Source of the DNA: Streptomyces rhizoryzae
GTDB taxonomy: Bacteria > Actinomycetota > Actinomycetes > Streptomycetales > Streptomycetaceae
Assembly: GCF_023155275.1 (NCBI RefSeq)
Contig: NZ_JALMUV010000002.1
Coordinates: 62,001-126,000 of the forward strand
DNA: 64,000 nt
Direction of reading: 5' to 3'
Position 1 is the first letter of the stretch; each line of letters opens with the position of its first letter. Of this stretch, positions 35,918-46,760 are shown one piece after another. The notes under the pieces are model-generated. The model was not told where the DNA came from. It searched no databases and worked only from the letters and a program-made list of their open reading frames with translations. Both the position numbers and the translations under genes were made by a program.

Positions 35918-36922
35918 ATGTCTCACGTGCCGAACACGCTGAACCCCCTTGAGCTGATCGCCCGCCGCTGGCAGCCGTCCGCGCGCTTCATCGAGCGGGC
36001 GGCGTTCGCCACCGTGGTGATGGCCGTGATCATCGTCGTGACCGGCGGCGCGGTCCGGCTGACCGAATCCGGCCTGGGCTGCTCGTCGTGGCCCCGCTGC
36101 ACACCGGGCAGCCTCACCCCGACCGCCGAGATGGGCGTCCACGGCCTCATCGAGTTCGGCAACCGCCTGCTGACGTACGTCCTGTGCGCGTTCATCGGGC
36201 TGTTCATCATCGCCGCCCGGGCCCGCGCCCCCCGCCGCCGCTCGCTCACCCGGCTCGGCTGGGCGCAGTTCTGGATCGTCATGGGGAACGCGGTCTGGGG
36301 CGGCATCGTCGTGCTGACCGGCCTGAACCCCTACCTCGTCGCCGCCCACTTCCTGCTGACCACGGCCCTGCTCACGGTCTCCGTACTGGGCTGGCAGCGG
36401 GCCAAGGAGGGCGACGAGGAGCCGCGCGACGTGGTCGCCCGGCCCATCCGCCAGCTGGCCTGGCTGCTGGTCGTGGCGACCGGCGCGCTGACCGTCATCG
36501 GCACGGTCGTCACCGGCACCGGCCCGCACGCCGGCGACGCGCACGAGGTGCACCGCATCCCGCTGAACTGGCAGGAGGTCACCCAGCTCCACGTCGACTT
36601 CGTCTACATCGTGGTCGGCCTGAGCGTGGCCCTGTGGTTCGTGCTGCGCGCGGTCAAGGCCCCGGCCCTGCCGCGCCGGGCGGCGCTGGAGCTCCTCGGG
36701 TGCCTCGCCTTCCAGGGCGTCATCGGCTACATCCAGTACTTCACCGGCCTGCCGGAGGTCGTCGTCGGGCTCCACATGCTGGGCTCGACCCTGGTGTGGA
36801 TCGTCGTGCTGCGGGTCAGCCTGTCGCTGCGCGACCGCGGTCCGCTCCCGGTGGACGACCCGGCCCCGGCGGACGCCGGCGAGGTGGCGGACGGTCAGCT
36901 CGCCCCGGCCGCCAGCCGGTAG
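35918..36922 (+). CDS. ctaA: Haem A synthase CtaA
   Basis: Oxidises the C8 methyl of haem O to a formyl group to give haem A for cytochrome aa3. About 334 residues, eight membrane helices; paired histidines in HGLIEFGNR, HFLLTTALL, HVDFVYI and HMLGSTLVW, and the CSSWPRC cysteine pair in the first external loop. ATG 35918 (MSHVPN) has no ribosome binding site. TACGAT at 35914-35919 could instead be a -10 element giving leaderless translation from GTG 35927. The 3' end overlaps the convergent amidohydrolase by 28 bp. Confidence 0.95.
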   Translation: MSHVPNTLNPLELIARRWQPSARFIERAAFATVVMAVIIVVTGGAVRLTESGLGCSSWPRCTPGSLTPTAEMGVHGLIEFGNRLLTYVLCAFIGLFIIAARARAPRRRSLTRLGWAQFWIVMGNAVWGGIVVLTGLNPYLVAAHFLLTTALLTVSVLGWQRAKEGDEEPRDVVARPIRQLAWLLVVATGALTVIGTVVTGTGPHAGDAHEVHRIPLNWQEVTQLHVDFVYIVVGLSVALWFVLRAVKAPALPRRAALELLGCLAFQGVIGYIQYFTGLPEVVVGLHMLGSTLVWIVVLRVSLSLRDRGPLPVDDPAPADAGEVADGQLAPAASR

Positions 36923-37941
36923 ACCCGGCGCGCGGTCCCCGAGCCGACCAGCTCGGTGATCCGCCGCCCGTCCGCGGCGCCGCACAGCCCCTCGGCGGTC
37001 CACTCCCCCACCACGCGCGCCAGGCCCCGGGCGAACAGCCGCGCGGCGGCCACGTACAGCTCCGGCAGGCCGCGCGCGCCCGAGGAGAACAGCAGCTTGC
37101 CGAACGGCGCCCGGGCCAGCGTCTCCTCCGGGAACGGGCCGGCGTCCGCGTAGACGTGGGCGTGCACGGCGGCGAACCGGGCGGCCCGCCGGTGGTACGG
37201 GGCCGCCGGCAGCAGTACCAGATCGCAGCCGAGCCCGGCGGTGGCCCGCAGGAAGGGCGCCAGCGGCTGCGGATCGGCGCAGTGCAGCTGCACCGGCAGG
37301 CCGGTCGCCACCGCGCTCCACAGCAGGTGCCGGACGAGCGCGGGCTCCGCGAGCCGGTCCCCGGGGCGGCGGCCGCGCAGCCAGCGGTCGGCGGCCCGCC
37401 GGACCTCGCCCGCCTCCGGGGCCCGCCCGTCGCAGAAGGCCGCGCCGGACGCGAAGGCGGTGGCGTGCTGGGCGGCGGAGTAGAGGGCCTCGGCGGTGTA
37501 GCCGAGGAAGGCCGCGACGCTGCCGGAGGTGTCGGCGACCTGCTCGGCGAGCGGTTCGAGCCGGACGATCTCGTAGGCGCGGGCCCCGGCGGCCGCGGCG
37601 AGTTCACCGGCCGAGGTCAGGGAGGCCGGGGCGCCGGCCTCCACCAGGAACGTGCCGATACCGGCGCCGCCCAGCAGCCTCCGCTGGGCGTGGAAGGCGC
37701 CCAGCTCGCGCCGCCGGGCCAGATAGCGCACCGGCGGGCAGGAGGGCTCCAGGCCGAGCAGCGGCGGGCACCAGCGGCGTATCGCCAGGCCGGTGCGGGT
37801 GTCGAAGTGGCTGGTGCCGGCCGGGGCCGGGCCGTGGGCGCCGGTCGCGGCGGCCAGCTGCGCCTCGAAGGAGCCCAGGCCCAGTTCGCCGTGGCCGGCG
37901 CCGTGGCTGTGCTGGTCGATGAGCGGGGGGAGTGTGTCCAT
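36895..37941 (-). CDS. Amidohydrolase-like TIM-barrel protein
   Basis: 348 residues resembling Amidohydrolase_2/uronate-isomerase-like hydrolases. The opening PPLIDQHSHGAGHGEL gives the HxH metal pair (His10-Ser-His12); later PVQLHCADPQPLAPFL and KLLFSSGARGLPELYV match the barrel's metal-ligand strands. Reaction unknown. ATG 37941 with GGAGAGG upstream. Common in streptomycetes next to ctaA, without known functional link. Confidence 0.75.
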   Translation of the reverse strand: MDTLPPLIDQHSHGAGHGELGLGSFEAQLAAATGAHGPAPAGTSHFDTRTGLAIRRWCPPLLGLEPSCPPVRYLARRRELGAFHAQRRLLGGAGIGTFLVEAGAPASLTSAGELAAAAGARAYEIVRLEPLAEQVADTSGSVAAFLGYTAEALYSAAQHATAFASGAAFCDGRAPEAGEVRRAADRWLRGRRPGDRLAEPALVRHLLWSAVATGLPVQLHCADPQPLAPFLRATAGLGCDLVLLPAAPYHRRAARFAAVHAHVYADAGPFPEETLARAPFGKLLFSSGARGLPELYVAAARLFARGLARVVGEWTAEGLCGAADGRRITELVGSGTARRVYRLAAGAS

Positions 37942-38073
37942 CCGCCTCTCCTCGCCGTCGGCGCGCGGGGCGTGGCCGGGCCACCGCGCCCGGTGAGCCT
38001 AACGGGCGAGCGGGTGGTGAGGTAGCGGGCGGTGCGCCCCGGCGCACGGCACCGGGGCGGCGTCCCGGGGGGC

Positions 38074-38463
38074 TTACGAAGCGGCGGGGTTGGCCGGGCC
38101 GCCCACCTGGATCCCGGCCATCCGGGACCACTCGTAGGGGCCGGTGCGGACCTTGGCGGCCAGCTCGCCGTCGAAGTCGTCGCGGAGCTCGATACCGGCC
38201 CGCTCGGCGGCCTGCCGCGCGGCCGGGAGGCTGTCGGCGACGAGGGTGCCCCACTCGCCGTTGGCACCGACCAGGGCGATCCGGGTGCGGCCGCGGCCGA
38301 TGTGGGCGAGCTGGCCCTCGGCGCTGCCGCCGTGCGTGCGCGCGAAGGCGCGGATCTGCCGGGCGAGCCGGTCGGCCTGCTTGCCGGCCCGCTTCTCCGC
38401 CGTCGTCGCGGTGGCCGTACCGCCGGCCGCCGCCTGCCCGTCCGCCTGCTGGGTGTCTGCCAT
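38074..38463 (-). CDS. Conserved hypothetical protein
   Basis: 129 residues: a disordered Ala/Thr/Gly-rich start (1-20), a basic helix (EKRAGKQADRLARQIRAFARTHG) and a small alpha/beta part containing GRTRIALVGANGEWGTLVADSL and PYEWSRMAGIQVGGPANP. No signal peptide. I recognise no named domain. Monocistronic in the gap between the amidohydrolase and ctaB; codon use supports a real gene. Confidence 0.7.
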   Translation of the reverse strand: MADTQQADGQAAAGGTATATTAEKRAGKQADRLARQIRAFARTHGGSAEGQLAHIGRGRTRIALVGANGEWGTLVADSLPAARQAAERAGIELRDDFDGELAAKVRTGPYEWSRMAGIQVGGPANPAAS

Positions 38464-38578
38464 ACCAGCATGCTACCCACCGGTAGCGCCTTTGTGGGGG
38501 TGATCCCCCACACCTCCCGGCCCGGCGCCACGGCCCGGCGCCCCGGCCCGGTTCCCCGGCCGGGAGGTGGGTAGGCGG

Positions 38579-39529
38579 CTAGCGCAGGAAGGGGTCCACC
38601 GCGATGGCGACGAAGAGCAGCGAGACGTAGGTGATGGACCAGTGGAAGAGGCGCATCTCCTTGAGCTTGGGCCCGGTGATCCCGGCCTTGGCGCGGGACT
38701 GGAGGGCGTGCGCCTCGCGGAGCCAGAAGGCGCCGCAGGCGAGCGCGACCCCGGTGTAGAACCAGCCGGTGTAGCCCAGCGGCTGGAGCAGCAGCGAGAC
38801 CGCGACCATCGCCCAGCTGTAGAGGACGATCTGCCGGGCCACGACCTTGTTGCCCGCGACGGCCGGCAGCATCGGCACGCCGACCCGCTTGTAGTCGTCG
38901 GTGACCTTCATCGACAGCGGCCAGTAATGCGGCGGCGTCCAGAAGAAGATGACGAGGAAGAGGATGAACGAGGCCCACGAGACGCGGTTGGTGACCGCGG
39001 ACCAGCCGATGAAGACGGGCATGCAGCCCGCGATGCCGCCCCAGACGATGTTCTGGCTCGTCCGCCGCTTGAGGATCATCGTGTAGACGACGACGTAGAA
39101 GAGCAGCGCGCCGAGCGACAGCATCGCCGACAGCGGGTTGACGAGGTACCAGAACAGCGCGGTGGAGCCGACCGTGAGCGCGGAGGCGAAGACCAGGCAC
39201 TCGCGCGGCGAGACCATGCCCGTCACCAGCGGACGCTGGGAGGTGCGGTCCATCATCGCGTCGATGTCGCGGTCGAGGTACATGTTGAAGGCGGCGGCCC
39301 CGCCGGCGGAGAGGTATCCGCCGACGCAGGTGGCCAGCACCAGCCACAGATCCGGGACCCCGCCGGCCGCCAGGAACATCACCGGCACCGTCGTCATCAG
39401 CAGAAGTTCGATGACCCGCGGCTTGGTCAGCGCCACGAACGCCTTGAGCCGGGCACCGAACGGCCGGTTACCGGGACTCCCGGGGACCTGAGAGAGCCCC
39501 CCCGCAGGACGGGTTTCGACGGCCGTCAC
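38579..39529 (-). CDS. ctaB: Protohaem IX farnesyltransferase CtaB (haem O synthase)
   Basis: Transfers farnesyl to haem B giving haem O, the substrate of CtaA. 316 residues, UbiA superfamily, nine membrane helices. Prenyl-diphosphate motif [20 protein letters not shown] and second Asp-containing loop [27 protein letters not shown] are both intact. GTG 39529 is chosen because AGGGG lies five bases upstream; the frame is open far beyond but is non-coding there. Divergent from tkt. Confidence 0.95.
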   Translation of the reverse strand: MTAVETRPAGGLSQVPGSPGNRPFGARLKAFVALTKPRVIELLLMTTVPVMFLAAGGVPDLWLVLATCVGGYLSAGGAAAFNMYLDRDIDAMMDRTSQRPLVTGMVSPRECLVFASALTVGSTALFWYLVNPLSAMLSLGALLFYVVVYTMILKRRTSQNIVWGGIAGCMPVFIGWSAVTNRVSWASFILFLVIFFWTPPHYWPLSMKVTDDYKRVGVPMLPAVAGNKVVARQIVLYSWAMVAVSLLLQPLGYTGWFYTGVALACGAFWLREAHALQSRAKAGITGPKLKEMRLFHWSITYVSLLFVAIAVDPFLR

Positions 39530-40002
39530 GCACACCCCTGGAAGTAACGTCAGCGGCCGCAGCCGCGGAGATAAGGCCAGCAAGCTCCGCCGGCGGAGAA
39601 CACCCGGTAAAGGCTTGCGCTTACCACGCCACTTTAGACGTTGGCCATACGGCGGCTCTCGCGGGGGTGGGGTCGTGTTGGGGGCCCGGTCCCCGGAGCA
39701 CCCCGCCGCGTCCGCTCCGGCGTTCGGGAGGCGAGGGTGCCCCGGGCCCGGCAGTCTGGTCGTAGGCGCAGCCCGCCGGTGCCGGGAATGCCCGAGGTGC
39801 CGGGTTGGTTGCACTAAGCGACAAAAGCGTTTCCGCGATACCCCGCCGAGTGAGCGCGGAACCCCCCGACTGAGCACCGACTGAGCGCCGAAATCGCCGA
39901 CTGAGCGTCGAAAAGGAGCGCCCTGGTACGGGGGTAGGCTCGACACCGCCTGGGCGGACATTCCGTCCGCGTTCGACATGTGGAGAGGAGCCCTGACTCA
40001 GG
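39530..40002. other. Divergent ctaB/tkt promoter region
   Basis: 473 bp with no gene. The tkt-proximal part holds four phased direct repeats (39846-39906, listed separately), a TAGGCT -10-like hexamer at 39935-39940 with no good -35, and GCGGAC-N5-GTCCGC (39954-39970), an inverted repeat that would lie in the tkt leader. The A+T-richer stretch near 39600-39660 may hold the ctaB promoter. Confidence 0.55.
39846..39906 (+). repeat. Four phased direct repeats upstream of tkt
   Basis: CCGAGTGAGC at 39846, then CCGACTGAGC at 39866, 39877 and 39897. Start-to-start spacings of 20, 11 and 20 bases equal about two, one and two helical turns, so all copies face the same side of the DNA. The last copy ends 28 bases before the TAGGCT -10-like box. 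Confidence 0.7.
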
Positions 40003-42105
40003 GTGAGCACCAAGCCGACCACCACAGATTTCGAGTGGACCGAACTGGACCAGCGGGCTGTGGATACCGTCCGCGTCCTGGCCATGGATGCCGTGCAGAA
40101 GGTCGGTAACGGCCATCCGGGTACGGCCATGAGCCTGGCACCCGCCGCCTACGTGCTGTTCCAGAAGCTGATGCGGCACGACCCGGCGGACGCGGACTGG
40201 ACCGGCCGGGACCGGTTCGTCCTCTCCGCCGGACACTCCAGCCTGACGCTCTACATCCAGCTCTACCTGGCCGGCTACGGCCTGGAGCTGGACGACCTCA
40301 AGAGCTTCCGCACCTGGGGCTCGAAGACCCCGGGCCACCCGGAGTACGGCCACACCACCGGCGTGGAGACCACCACCGGCCCGCTGGGCCAGGGTGTCGC
40401 CAACGCCGTGGGCATGGCGATGGCCGCCCGCTACGAGCGCGGTCTGTTCGACCCGGACGCGGCACCGGGCACCTCTCCGTTCGACCACACCATCTGGGCC
40501 GTCGCCGGTGACGGCTGCCTCCAGGAGGGCATCGCCGCCGAGGCGTCCTCCATGGCCGGCCACCAGAAGCTGGGCAACCTCGTCCTGCTGTGGGACGACA
40601 ACCACATCTCCATCGAGGGCGACACCCAGACCGCGGTCTCCGAGGACACCCTCAAGCGCTACGAGTCCTACGGCTGGCACGTCCAGCGGGTGGACCAGCT
40701 GCCCAGCGGCGACCTGGACCCGGCCGGTCTGGCCAAGGCCCTGAAGGCGGCCCAGGAGGAGACCGAGCGCCCGTCGTTCATCGCGGTCCGCTCGATCATC
40801 GCCTGGCCGGCCCCGAACGCCCAGAACACCGAGGCCGCGCACGGCTCCGCGCTGGGCGAGGAGGAGGTCGCCGCCACCAAGCGCGTGCTGGGCTTCGACC
40901 CGGAGCGCAGCTTCGAGGTCGCCGACGAGGTCCTGGCGCACACCCGTGCGGCCCTGGACCGCGGCCGTGAGGCCCGCGCCGAGTGGGACAAGGCGTTCGC
41001 CGCCTGGCGGACCGCCAACCCCGAGCGCGCCGCGCAGTTCGACCGGATCGCCGCGGGCGACCTGCCCGAGGGCTGGGAGGACCACCTGCCGGCGTTCGAG
41101 ACCGGCAAGGCGGTGGCCACCCGTGCCGCCTCCGGCAAGGTGCTCCAGGCGCTGGGCGCGGTCATCCCCGAGCTGTGGGGCGGCTCCGCCGACCTGGCGG
41201 GGTCGAACAACACCACCATCGACAAGACCTCGTCGTTCCTGCCGAAGGGCAACCCGCTGCCGGGCGCCGACCCGTACGGCCGCACCGTCCACTTCGGTAT
41301 CCGCGAGCACTCCATGGCCGCGGAGATGAACGGCATCGCGCTGCACGGCAACACCCGCATCTACGGCGGCACCTTCCTGGTGTTCTCCGACTACATGCGC
41401 AATGCCGTCCGGCTGTCCGCGCTGATGCACCTGCCGGTGACGTACGTGTGGACGCACGACTCCATCGGCCTGGGCGAGGACGGCCCGACCCACCAGCCGG
41501 TCGAGCACCTGGCCTCGCTGCGCGCCATCCCGGGCCTGAACGTGGTCCGCCCGGCCGACGCCAACGAGACCGCGCTCGCCTGGCGCGAGATCATGCGCCG
41601 CTGGACCAAGGAGTTCCGCGTCGGGGCCCCGCACGGTCTCGCGCTGACCCGCCAGGGCGTGCCGACCTACGACGCCGACGAGAACACCGCCAAGGGCGGC
41701 TACGTCCGCTTCGAGGCCGCCACGGCCGACGGTGCGCCCGCCGAGCCGCAGGTGGTGCTGATCGGCACCGGTTCCGAGGTGCAGCTGGCGGTGGCCGCCC
41801 GCGAGCAGCTCCAGGCCGAGGGCATCCCGACCCGCGTGGTCTCGATGCCGTGCGTGGAGTGGTTCGAGGAGCAGGACCAGGAGTACAAGGACAGCGTCCT
41901 GCCGCCGTCGGTCAAGGCCCGGGTCGCGGTCGAGGCCGGCATCGGGCTGACCTGGTACCGCTACGTCGGGGACGCCGGCCGGATCGTGTCGCTGGAGCAC
42001 TTCGGCGCCTCCGCCGACGGCAAGCTGCTCTTCCGCGAGTTCGGCTTCACCCCGGAAGCGGTCGCCACCGCCGCCCGCGCCTCGCTCGCCGCCGCCGCGC
42101 GCTGA
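40003..42105 (+). CDS. tkt: Transketolase
   Basis: Thiamine diphosphate enzyme moving two-carbon units in the non-oxidative pentose phosphate pathway. 700 residues: the N-terminal TPP domain with [17 protein letters not shown] and the GDG...N motif (AGDGCLQEG ... [10 protein letters not shown]), pyrimidine domain with [15 protein letters not shown] and [19 protein letters not shown], and the C-terminal domain. GTG 40003; the GGAGAGGAG purine tract is 12 bases upstream, a rather long spacing. First gene of tkt-tal-zwf-opcA-pgl. Confidence 0.97.
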   Translation: MSTKPTTTDFEWTELDQRAVDTVRVLAMDAVQKVGNGHPGTAMSLAPAAYVLFQKLMRHDPADADWTGRDRFVLSAGHSSLTLYIQLYLAGYGLELDDLKSFRTWGSKTPGHPEYGHTTGVETTTGPLGQGVANAVGMAMAARYERGLFDPDAAPGTSPFDHTIWAVAGDGCLQEGIAAEASSMAGHQKLGNLVLLWDDNHISIEGDTQTAVSEDTLKRYESYGWHVQRVDQLPSGDLDPAGLAKALKAAQEETERPSFIAVRSIIAWPAPNAQNTEAAHGSALGEEEVAATKRVLGFDPERSFEVADEVLAHTRAALDRGREARAEWDKAFAAWRTANPERAAQFDRIAAGDLPEGWEDHLPAFETGKAVATRAASGKVLQALGAVIPELWGGSADLAGSNNTTIDKTSSFLPKGNPLPGADPYGRTVHFGIREHSMAAEMNGIALHGNTRIYGGTFLVFSDYMRNAVRLSALMHLPVTYVWTHDSIGLGEDGPTHQPVEHLASLRAIPGLNVVRPADANETALAWREIMRRWTKEFRVGAPHGLALTRQGVPTYDADENTAKGGYVRFEAATADGAPAEPQVVLIGTGSEVQLAVAAREQLQAEGIPTRVVSMPCVEWFEEQDQEYKDSVLPPSVKARVAVEAGIGLTWYRYVGDAGRIVSLEHFGASADGKLLFREFGFTPEAVATAARASLAAAAR

Positions 42106-42140
42106 CGCCCGTACACGACTAGTAGGAGATGCTTAAACCC

Positions 42141-43259
42141 ATGACAGACGCACTCAAGCGCCTTTCCGACGAGGGCGTGGCGATCTGGCTGGACGACCTG
42201 TCGCGCAAGCGCATCACGTCCGGCAATCTGGCCGAACTGATCGACCAGCAGCACGTCGTCGGCGTCACCACCAACCCCTCGATCTTCCAGAAGGCGATCT
42301 CCTCGGGCGACGGCTACGAGCCGCAGGTGCGCGACCTCGCGGTCCGCCGGGTCACCGTCGAGGAAGCCATCCGCATGATCACCACGGCGGACGTCCGGGA
42401 CGCGGCCGACGTGCTGCGCCCGGTCTTCGACGCCACCGGCGGCCAGGACGGCCGGGTCTCCATCGAGGTCGACCCGCGGCTGGCGCACAACACCGAGGCG
42501 ACCGTCGCCGAGGCCAAGCAGCTGGCGTGGCTGGTGGACCGCCCGAACACGCTGATCAAGATCCCGGCCACCGAGGCGGGCCTGCCGGCCATCACCGAGG
42601 TGATCGGCCTGGGCATCAGCGTCAACGTCACGCTGATCTTCTCGCTGGAGCGCTACCGCGCGGTGATGGACGCCTACCTCGCGGGTCTGGAGAAGGCCAA
42701 GGCCGCGGGCCTGGACCTGTCCAAGATCCGTTCGGTGGCCTCGTTCTTCGTGTCCCGGGTGGACACCGAGATCGACAAGCGCCTGGAGCGGCTCGGCACC
42801 GACGAGGCCAAGGCCCTCAAGGGCAAGGCCGCACTGGCCAACGCCCGGCTCGCGTACCAGGCGTACGAGGAGGTCTTCTCCTCGGAGCGCTGGGCGGCCC
42901 TGGACAAGGCCGGCGCCCACAAGCAGCGCCCGCTGTGGGCCTCGACCGGTGTGAAGGACCCGGCGTACAAGGACACCCTGTACGTGGACGAGCTGGTCGC
43001 CCCGGGCACCGTCAACACCATGCCGGAGGCCACCCTGGAGGCCACCGCCGCCCGCGGTGAGATCACCGGTGACACGGTGCGCGGCACCTACGCCGCCGCC
43101 CAGGCCGACCTCGACGCCCTCGCCGCGCTCGGCATCTCGTACGACGAGGTCGTGCAGCTCCTGGAGGAGGAGGGCGTGGAGAAGTTCGAGGCGTCCTGGA
43201 ACGACCTGCTCAAGTCGACGGAGGCGGAGCTGTCGCGCCTCGCTCCCTCGGAGGGCTGA
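42141..43259 (+). CDS. tal: Transaldolase
   Basis: Moves dihydroxyacetone units between sugar phosphates. 372 residues, the long actinobacterial class. The Schiff-base Lys is in [12 protein letters not shown], preceded by [13 protein letters not shown] and followed by [15 protein letters not shown] and [14 protein letters not shown] 42141 (MTDALKRL) is preferred; ATG 42129 touches the AGGAG and cannot use it. 35 bp after tkt, 4 bp before zwf. Confidence 0.96.
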   Translation: MTDALKRLSDEGVAIWLDDLSRKRITSGNLAELIDQQHVVGVTTNPSIFQKAISSGDGYEPQVRDLAVRRVTVEEAIRMITTADVRDAADVLRPVFDATGGQDGRVSIEVDPRLAHNTEATVAEAKQLAWLVDRPNTLIKIPATEAGLPAITEVIGLGISVNVTLIFSLERYRAVMDAYLAGLEKAKAAGLDLSKIRSVASFFVSRVDTEIDKRLERLGTDEAKALKGKAALANARLAYQAYEEVFSSERWAALDKAGAHKQRPLWASTGVKDPAYKDTLYVDELVAPGTVNTMPEATLEATAARGEITGDTVRGTYAAAQADLDALAALGISYDEVVQLLEEEGVEKFEASWNDLLKSTEAELSRLAPSEG

Positions 43260-43263
43260 TCCC

Positions 43264-44796
43264 TTGACCGCTGTTCATGGAGCGAATCCGCTCCGTGACG
43301 CCGCGGACCGACGGCTCCCGCGCATCGCGGGGCCGTCGGGCCTGGTCATCTTCGGCGTCACGGGTGATTTGTCACGTAAAAAGCTGATGCCTGCCGTTTA
43401 CGACCTGGCGAACCGCGGTCTGCTGCCGCCAGGTTTCTCGCTGATCGGCTTCGCCCGCCGCGAGTGGGAGAACGAGGACTTCGCGCAGGAGGTGTACGAA
43501 GCCGTCAAGCAGCACTCCCGTACGCCGTTCCGCGAGGAGGTCTGGCAGCAGCTGGTGCAGGGCTGCCGCTTCGTCCAGGGCAACTTCGACGACGACGAGG
43601 CGTTCGAGACCCTCAAGACCACCATCCACGAGCTGGACAAGGCCCAGGGCACCGGCGGCAACTTCGCCTTCTACCTGTCCGTCCCGCCGAAGTTCTTCCC
43701 CAAGGTCGTCCAGCAGCTGAAGAAGCACGGGCTGGCCGACCAGAAGGAGGGCTCCTGGCGCCGGGCGGTCATCGAGAAGCCGTTCGGCCACGACCTGGCC
43801 AGCGCCCAGGAGCTGAACCGGATCGTCCACGAGGTCTTCCCGCCCAACGAGGTCTTCCGGATCGACCACTACCTGGGCAAGGAGACCGTCCAGAACATCC
43901 TGGCGCTGCGGTTCGCCAACACCATGTTCGAGCCGCTGTGGAACCGCTCGTTCGTCGACCACGTGCAGATCACGATGGCCGAGGACATCGGCATCGGCGG
44001 CCGGGCCGGCTACTACGACGGCATCGGCGCGGCCCGCGACGTCATCCAGAACCACCTCCTCCAGCTGCTCGCGCTGACCGCCATGGAGGAGCCCGCCTCC
44101 TTCGAGGCGGACGCCCTGGTCGCGGAGAAGACCAAGGTGCTCGGTGCCGTCCGGCTGCCCAAGGACCTGGCCCGGGAGACCGTCCGGGCGCAGTACACCG
44201 AGGGCTGGCAGGGCGGCGAGAAGGCCGTCGGCTACCTTCAGGAAGAGGGCATCGACCCGGCGTCGAAGACCGACACCTACGCCGCGATCAAGCTGGGGAT
44301 CGACAACCGCCGCTGGGCGGGCGTCCCCTTCTACCTGCGGACCGGCAAGCGCCTGGGCCGCCGGGTCACCGAGATCGCGGTGGTCTTCCAGCGCGCCCCG
44401 CACTCGCCGTTCGACCACACCGCCACCGAGGAGCTGGGGCAGAACGCCCTGGTCATCCGGGTGCAGCCGGACGAGGGCGTGACCGTGCGGTTCGGCTCCA
44501 AGGTCCCGGGCACCTCGATGGAGGTGCGCGACGTGTCGATGGACTTCGCGTACGGCGAGTCCTTCACGGAGTCCAGCCCCGAGGCGTACGAGCGGCTGAT
44601 CCTCGACGTGCTGCTCGGCGACGCCAACCTCTTCCCGCGGCTGGAGGAGGTCGAGCTGTCCTGGAAGATCCTCGACCCGATCGAGGAGTTCTGGGACAAG
44701 CACGGCAAGCCCGCGCAGTACCCGGCGGGCACCTGGGGCCCCGACGAGGCGGACGAAATGCTCGCACGAGACGGACGGAGCTGGCGTCGGCCATGA
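43264..44796 (+). CDS. zwf: Glucose-6-phosphate 1-dehydrogenase
   Basis: First, NADPH-producing step of the oxidative pentose phosphate pathway. 510 residues: NAD(P)-binding [18 protein letters not shown], catalytic [13 protein letters not shown], and C-terminal [17 protein letters not shown]. The start is a TTG at 43264, chosen because GGAGG of the tal 3' end sits at normal distance and the family N-terminus begins there. Overlaps opcA by 4 bp, consistent with co-production of the activator. Confidence 0.96.
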   Translation: MTAVHGANPLRDAADRRLPRIAGPSGLVIFGVTGDLSRKKLMPAVYDLANRGLLPPGFSLIGFARREWENEDFAQEVYEAVKQHSRTPFREEVWQQLVQGCRFVQGNFDDDEAFETLKTTIHELDKAQGTGGNFAFYLSVPPKFFPKVVQQLKKHGLADQKEGSWRRAVIEKPFGHDLASAQELNRIVHEVFPPNEVFRIDHYLGKETVQNILALRFANTMFEPLWNRSFVDHVQITMAEDIGIGGRAGYYDGIGAARDVIQNHLLQLLALTAMEEPASFEADALVAEKTKVLGAVRLPKDLARETVRAQYTEGWQGGEKAVGYLQEEGIDPASKTDTYAAIKLGIDNRRWAGVPFYLRTGKRLGRRVTEIAVVFQRAPHSPFDHTATEELGQNALVIRVQPDEGVTVRFGSKVPGTSMEVRDVSMDFAYGESFTESSPEAYERLILDVLLGDANLFPRLEEVELSWKILDPIEEFWDKHGKPAQYPAGTWGPDEADEMLARDGRSWRRP

Positions 44797-45881
44797 AGAT
44801 CGATCTGACGGAAACCACGGCCAGCAAGATCAACAAGGCGCTGGTGCAGGGGCGCCGCGCCGTCGGCACCCCGGCCATCGGCATGGTGCTCACCCTCGTC
44901 ATCGTCACCGACGAGGAGAACGCCTACGACGCGCTGCGGGCGGCCAACGACGCCTCCCGCGAGCACCCCTCGCGCACCCTCGTCGTCATCAAGCGGGTCA
45001 GCCGGTCGCCGCGCGACCGCGCCAAGGCCCGCCTGGACGCCGAGGTGCGGGTGGGCACGGACGCCGGCACCGGCGAGACGGTGGTGCTGCGGCTGTACGG
45101 CGAGGCGATCGACCACGCCCAGTCGGTGGTGCTGCCGCTGCTGCTGCCGGACGCCCCGGTCGTCGTCTGGTGGGCCGTCAACGCCCCGCTGAACCCCGCC
45201 AAGGACCCGCTCGGTGCGCTGGCCCAGCGCCGGGTCACCGACGCCTACGCCGCCGAGCAGCCCATCGAGGAGCTGACCGGCCGCGCCGACACCTACACCC
45301 CCGGCGACACCGACCTGTCGTGGACCCGCATCACGCCCTGGCGCTCGATGCTGGCGGCGGCGCTCGACCAGGCGCCGTGCACGGTCTCCTCGGCCGTGGT
45401 CGAGGGTGAGGAGTTCAACCCCAGCTGCGAGCTGCTCGCCATGTGGCTCGCCGACCGGCTGGGCGTCCCGGTCACCCGCGCCGTCTCGGCCGGTCCCGGG
45501 CTCACCGCGGTCCGGCTGGAGTCCACTGCCGGAACGATTGTCCTGGACCGTCCGGACGGCTCGCTGGCCACGCTGTGCATGCCCGGCCAGCCGGACCGCG
45601 CGGTGGCGCTCAAGCGGCGGGAGACCTCCGAGCTCCTCGCCGAGGAGCTGCGCCGGCTCGACCCGGACGACATCTACGCCGCCGCGCTGAAGTACGGCGT
45701 GGACCGGCTCCAGCTGCCGGGTTCCGGCCCGGTCGCCGGGAGCCCCGACGGCCCGGCGGACGCCCCGTCCGCCCCGGCGGAGACCGGTGAGACGGCGCAG
45801 GCGGGTGACGGGGCCGAGGCCGGTGGCGCGGCCGCCAAGCCGGCGGCGAAGAAGGCCGGCAAGAAGGCGGCCGCCAAGTGA
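44793..45881 (+). CDS. opcA: Glucose-6-phosphate dehydrogenase assembly protein OpcA
   Basis: Partner protein required for activity or redox control of Zwf in actinobacteria and cyanobacteria. 362 residues; recognisable by [35 protein letters not shown] and [13 protein letters not shown]. The C-terminal 50 residues form an Ala/Lys-rich disordered tail ([10 protein letters not shown]). Overlaps both zwf and pgl by 4 bp, so the three are translationally coupled. Confidence 0.95.
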   Translation: MKIDLTETTASKINKALVQGRRAVGTPAIGMVLTLVIVTDEENAYDALRAANDASREHPSRTLVVIKRVSRSPRDRAKARLDAEVRVGTDAGTGETVVLRLYGEAIDHAQSVVLPLLLPDAPVVVWWAVNAPLNPAKDPLGALAQRRVTDAYAAEQPIEELTGRADTYTPGDTDLSWTRITPWRSMLAAALDQAPCTVSSAVVEGEEFNPSCELLAMWLADRLGVPVTRAVSAGPGLTAVRLESTAGTIVLDRPDGSLATLCMPGQPDRAVALKRRETSELLAEELRRLDPDDIYAAALKYGVDRLQLPGSGPVAGSPDGPADAPSAPAETGETAQAGDGAEAGGAAAKPAAKKAGKKAAAK

Positions 45882-46684
45882 GCGCACCGCAGGTCGTCGT
45901 CCACCGCGACAAGGAGCTGATGGCCCGGGCCGCCGCGGCCCGGCTGATCACCCGGATCGTCGACGCCCAGTCGGCCCGCGGCTCCGCCTCCGTCGTGCTG
46001 ACCGGCGGGCGCAACGGCAACGGGCTGCTCGCGGCCCTGGCCGAGGCGCCCGCCCGGGACGCGGTCGACTGGTCCCGGCTGGACCTGTGGTGGGGCGACG
46101 AGCGGTTCCTGCCGGACGGCGACCCGGAGCGCAACCACACCCAGGCCCGCGAGGTGCTGCTGGACAGCGTCCCGCTGGACCCCGCCCGGGTGCACCCGAT
46201 GCCGTCCTCGGACGGCGCGTACGGCCATGACGCGGACGCCGCCGCCGAGGCGTACGCAGCCGAACTCGCCGCCGCCGCGGGGCCCGAGCACTACCGCTCG
46301 GCGGCGGCCGACGCGGGCGGCCCGGTGCCGTCCTTCGACGTGCTGCTGCTCGGCGTCGGCCCGGACACCCATGTCGCCTCGCTCTTCCCCGAACTCCCCG
46401 GAGTCCGGGAGCGGGAGCGGACGGTGGTCGGGGTGCACGGCGCGCCCAAGCCGCCGCCCACCCGGATCTCGCTGACCCTGCCGGCGATCCGCGCGGCCCG
46501 CGAGGTCTGGCTGCTGGCGGCCGGTGCCGACAAGGCCAACGCGGTGGCCATGGCGCTCTCCGGAGCCGGGGAGATCCAGGCCCCGGCGGCCGGTGCGCGC
46601 GGCCGCGGCCGCACCCTGTGGCTGCTGGACGAGGCGGCCGCGGACCAGCTGCCGCGCGGCCTCTACCCGCCGGCCTCCTCCTGA
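45878..46684 (+). CDS. pgl: 6-phosphogluconolactonase
   Basis: Hydrolyses 6-phosphogluconolactone made by Zwf. 268 residues of the DevB/SugP type: VLTGGRNGNGLLAAL, LDLWWGDERFLPDGDPERNHTQA and LLLGVGPDTHVASLFP are the conserved blocks. GTG start overlapping the opcA stop. Last gene of the cluster before a terminator; no gnd is present, so 6-phosphogluconate dehydrogenase must be encoded elsewhere. Confidence 0.95.
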   Translation: MSAPQVVVHRDKELMARAAAARLITRIVDAQSARGSASVVLTGGRNGNGLLAALAEAPARDAVDWSRLDLWWGDERFLPDGDPERNHTQAREVLLDSVPLDPARVHPMPSSDGAYGHDADAAAEAYAAELAAAAGPEHYRSAAADAGGPVPSFDVLLLGVGPDTHVASLFPELPGVRERERTVVGVHGAPKPPPTRISLTLPAIRAAREVWLLAAGADKANAVAMALSGAGEIQAPAAGARGRGRTLWLLDEAAADQLPRGLYPPASS

Positions 46685-46706
46685 CCCGGAGCCCGGCTCC
46701 CGGCCC

Positions 46707-46754
46707 CTACGGCGACGGCCCCGCACCTGCACCGGTGCGGGGCCGTCGCCGTAG
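46707..46754. terminator. Bidirectional terminator between pgl and pgi
   Basis: A perfect 21-bp stem (CTACGGCGACGGCCCCGCACC and its complement) with a 6-base loop, between the convergent pgl and pgi stop codons. No U tract, but the stem is the strongest of the window. Confidence 0.8.
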
Positions 46755-46760
46755 TGCCCG

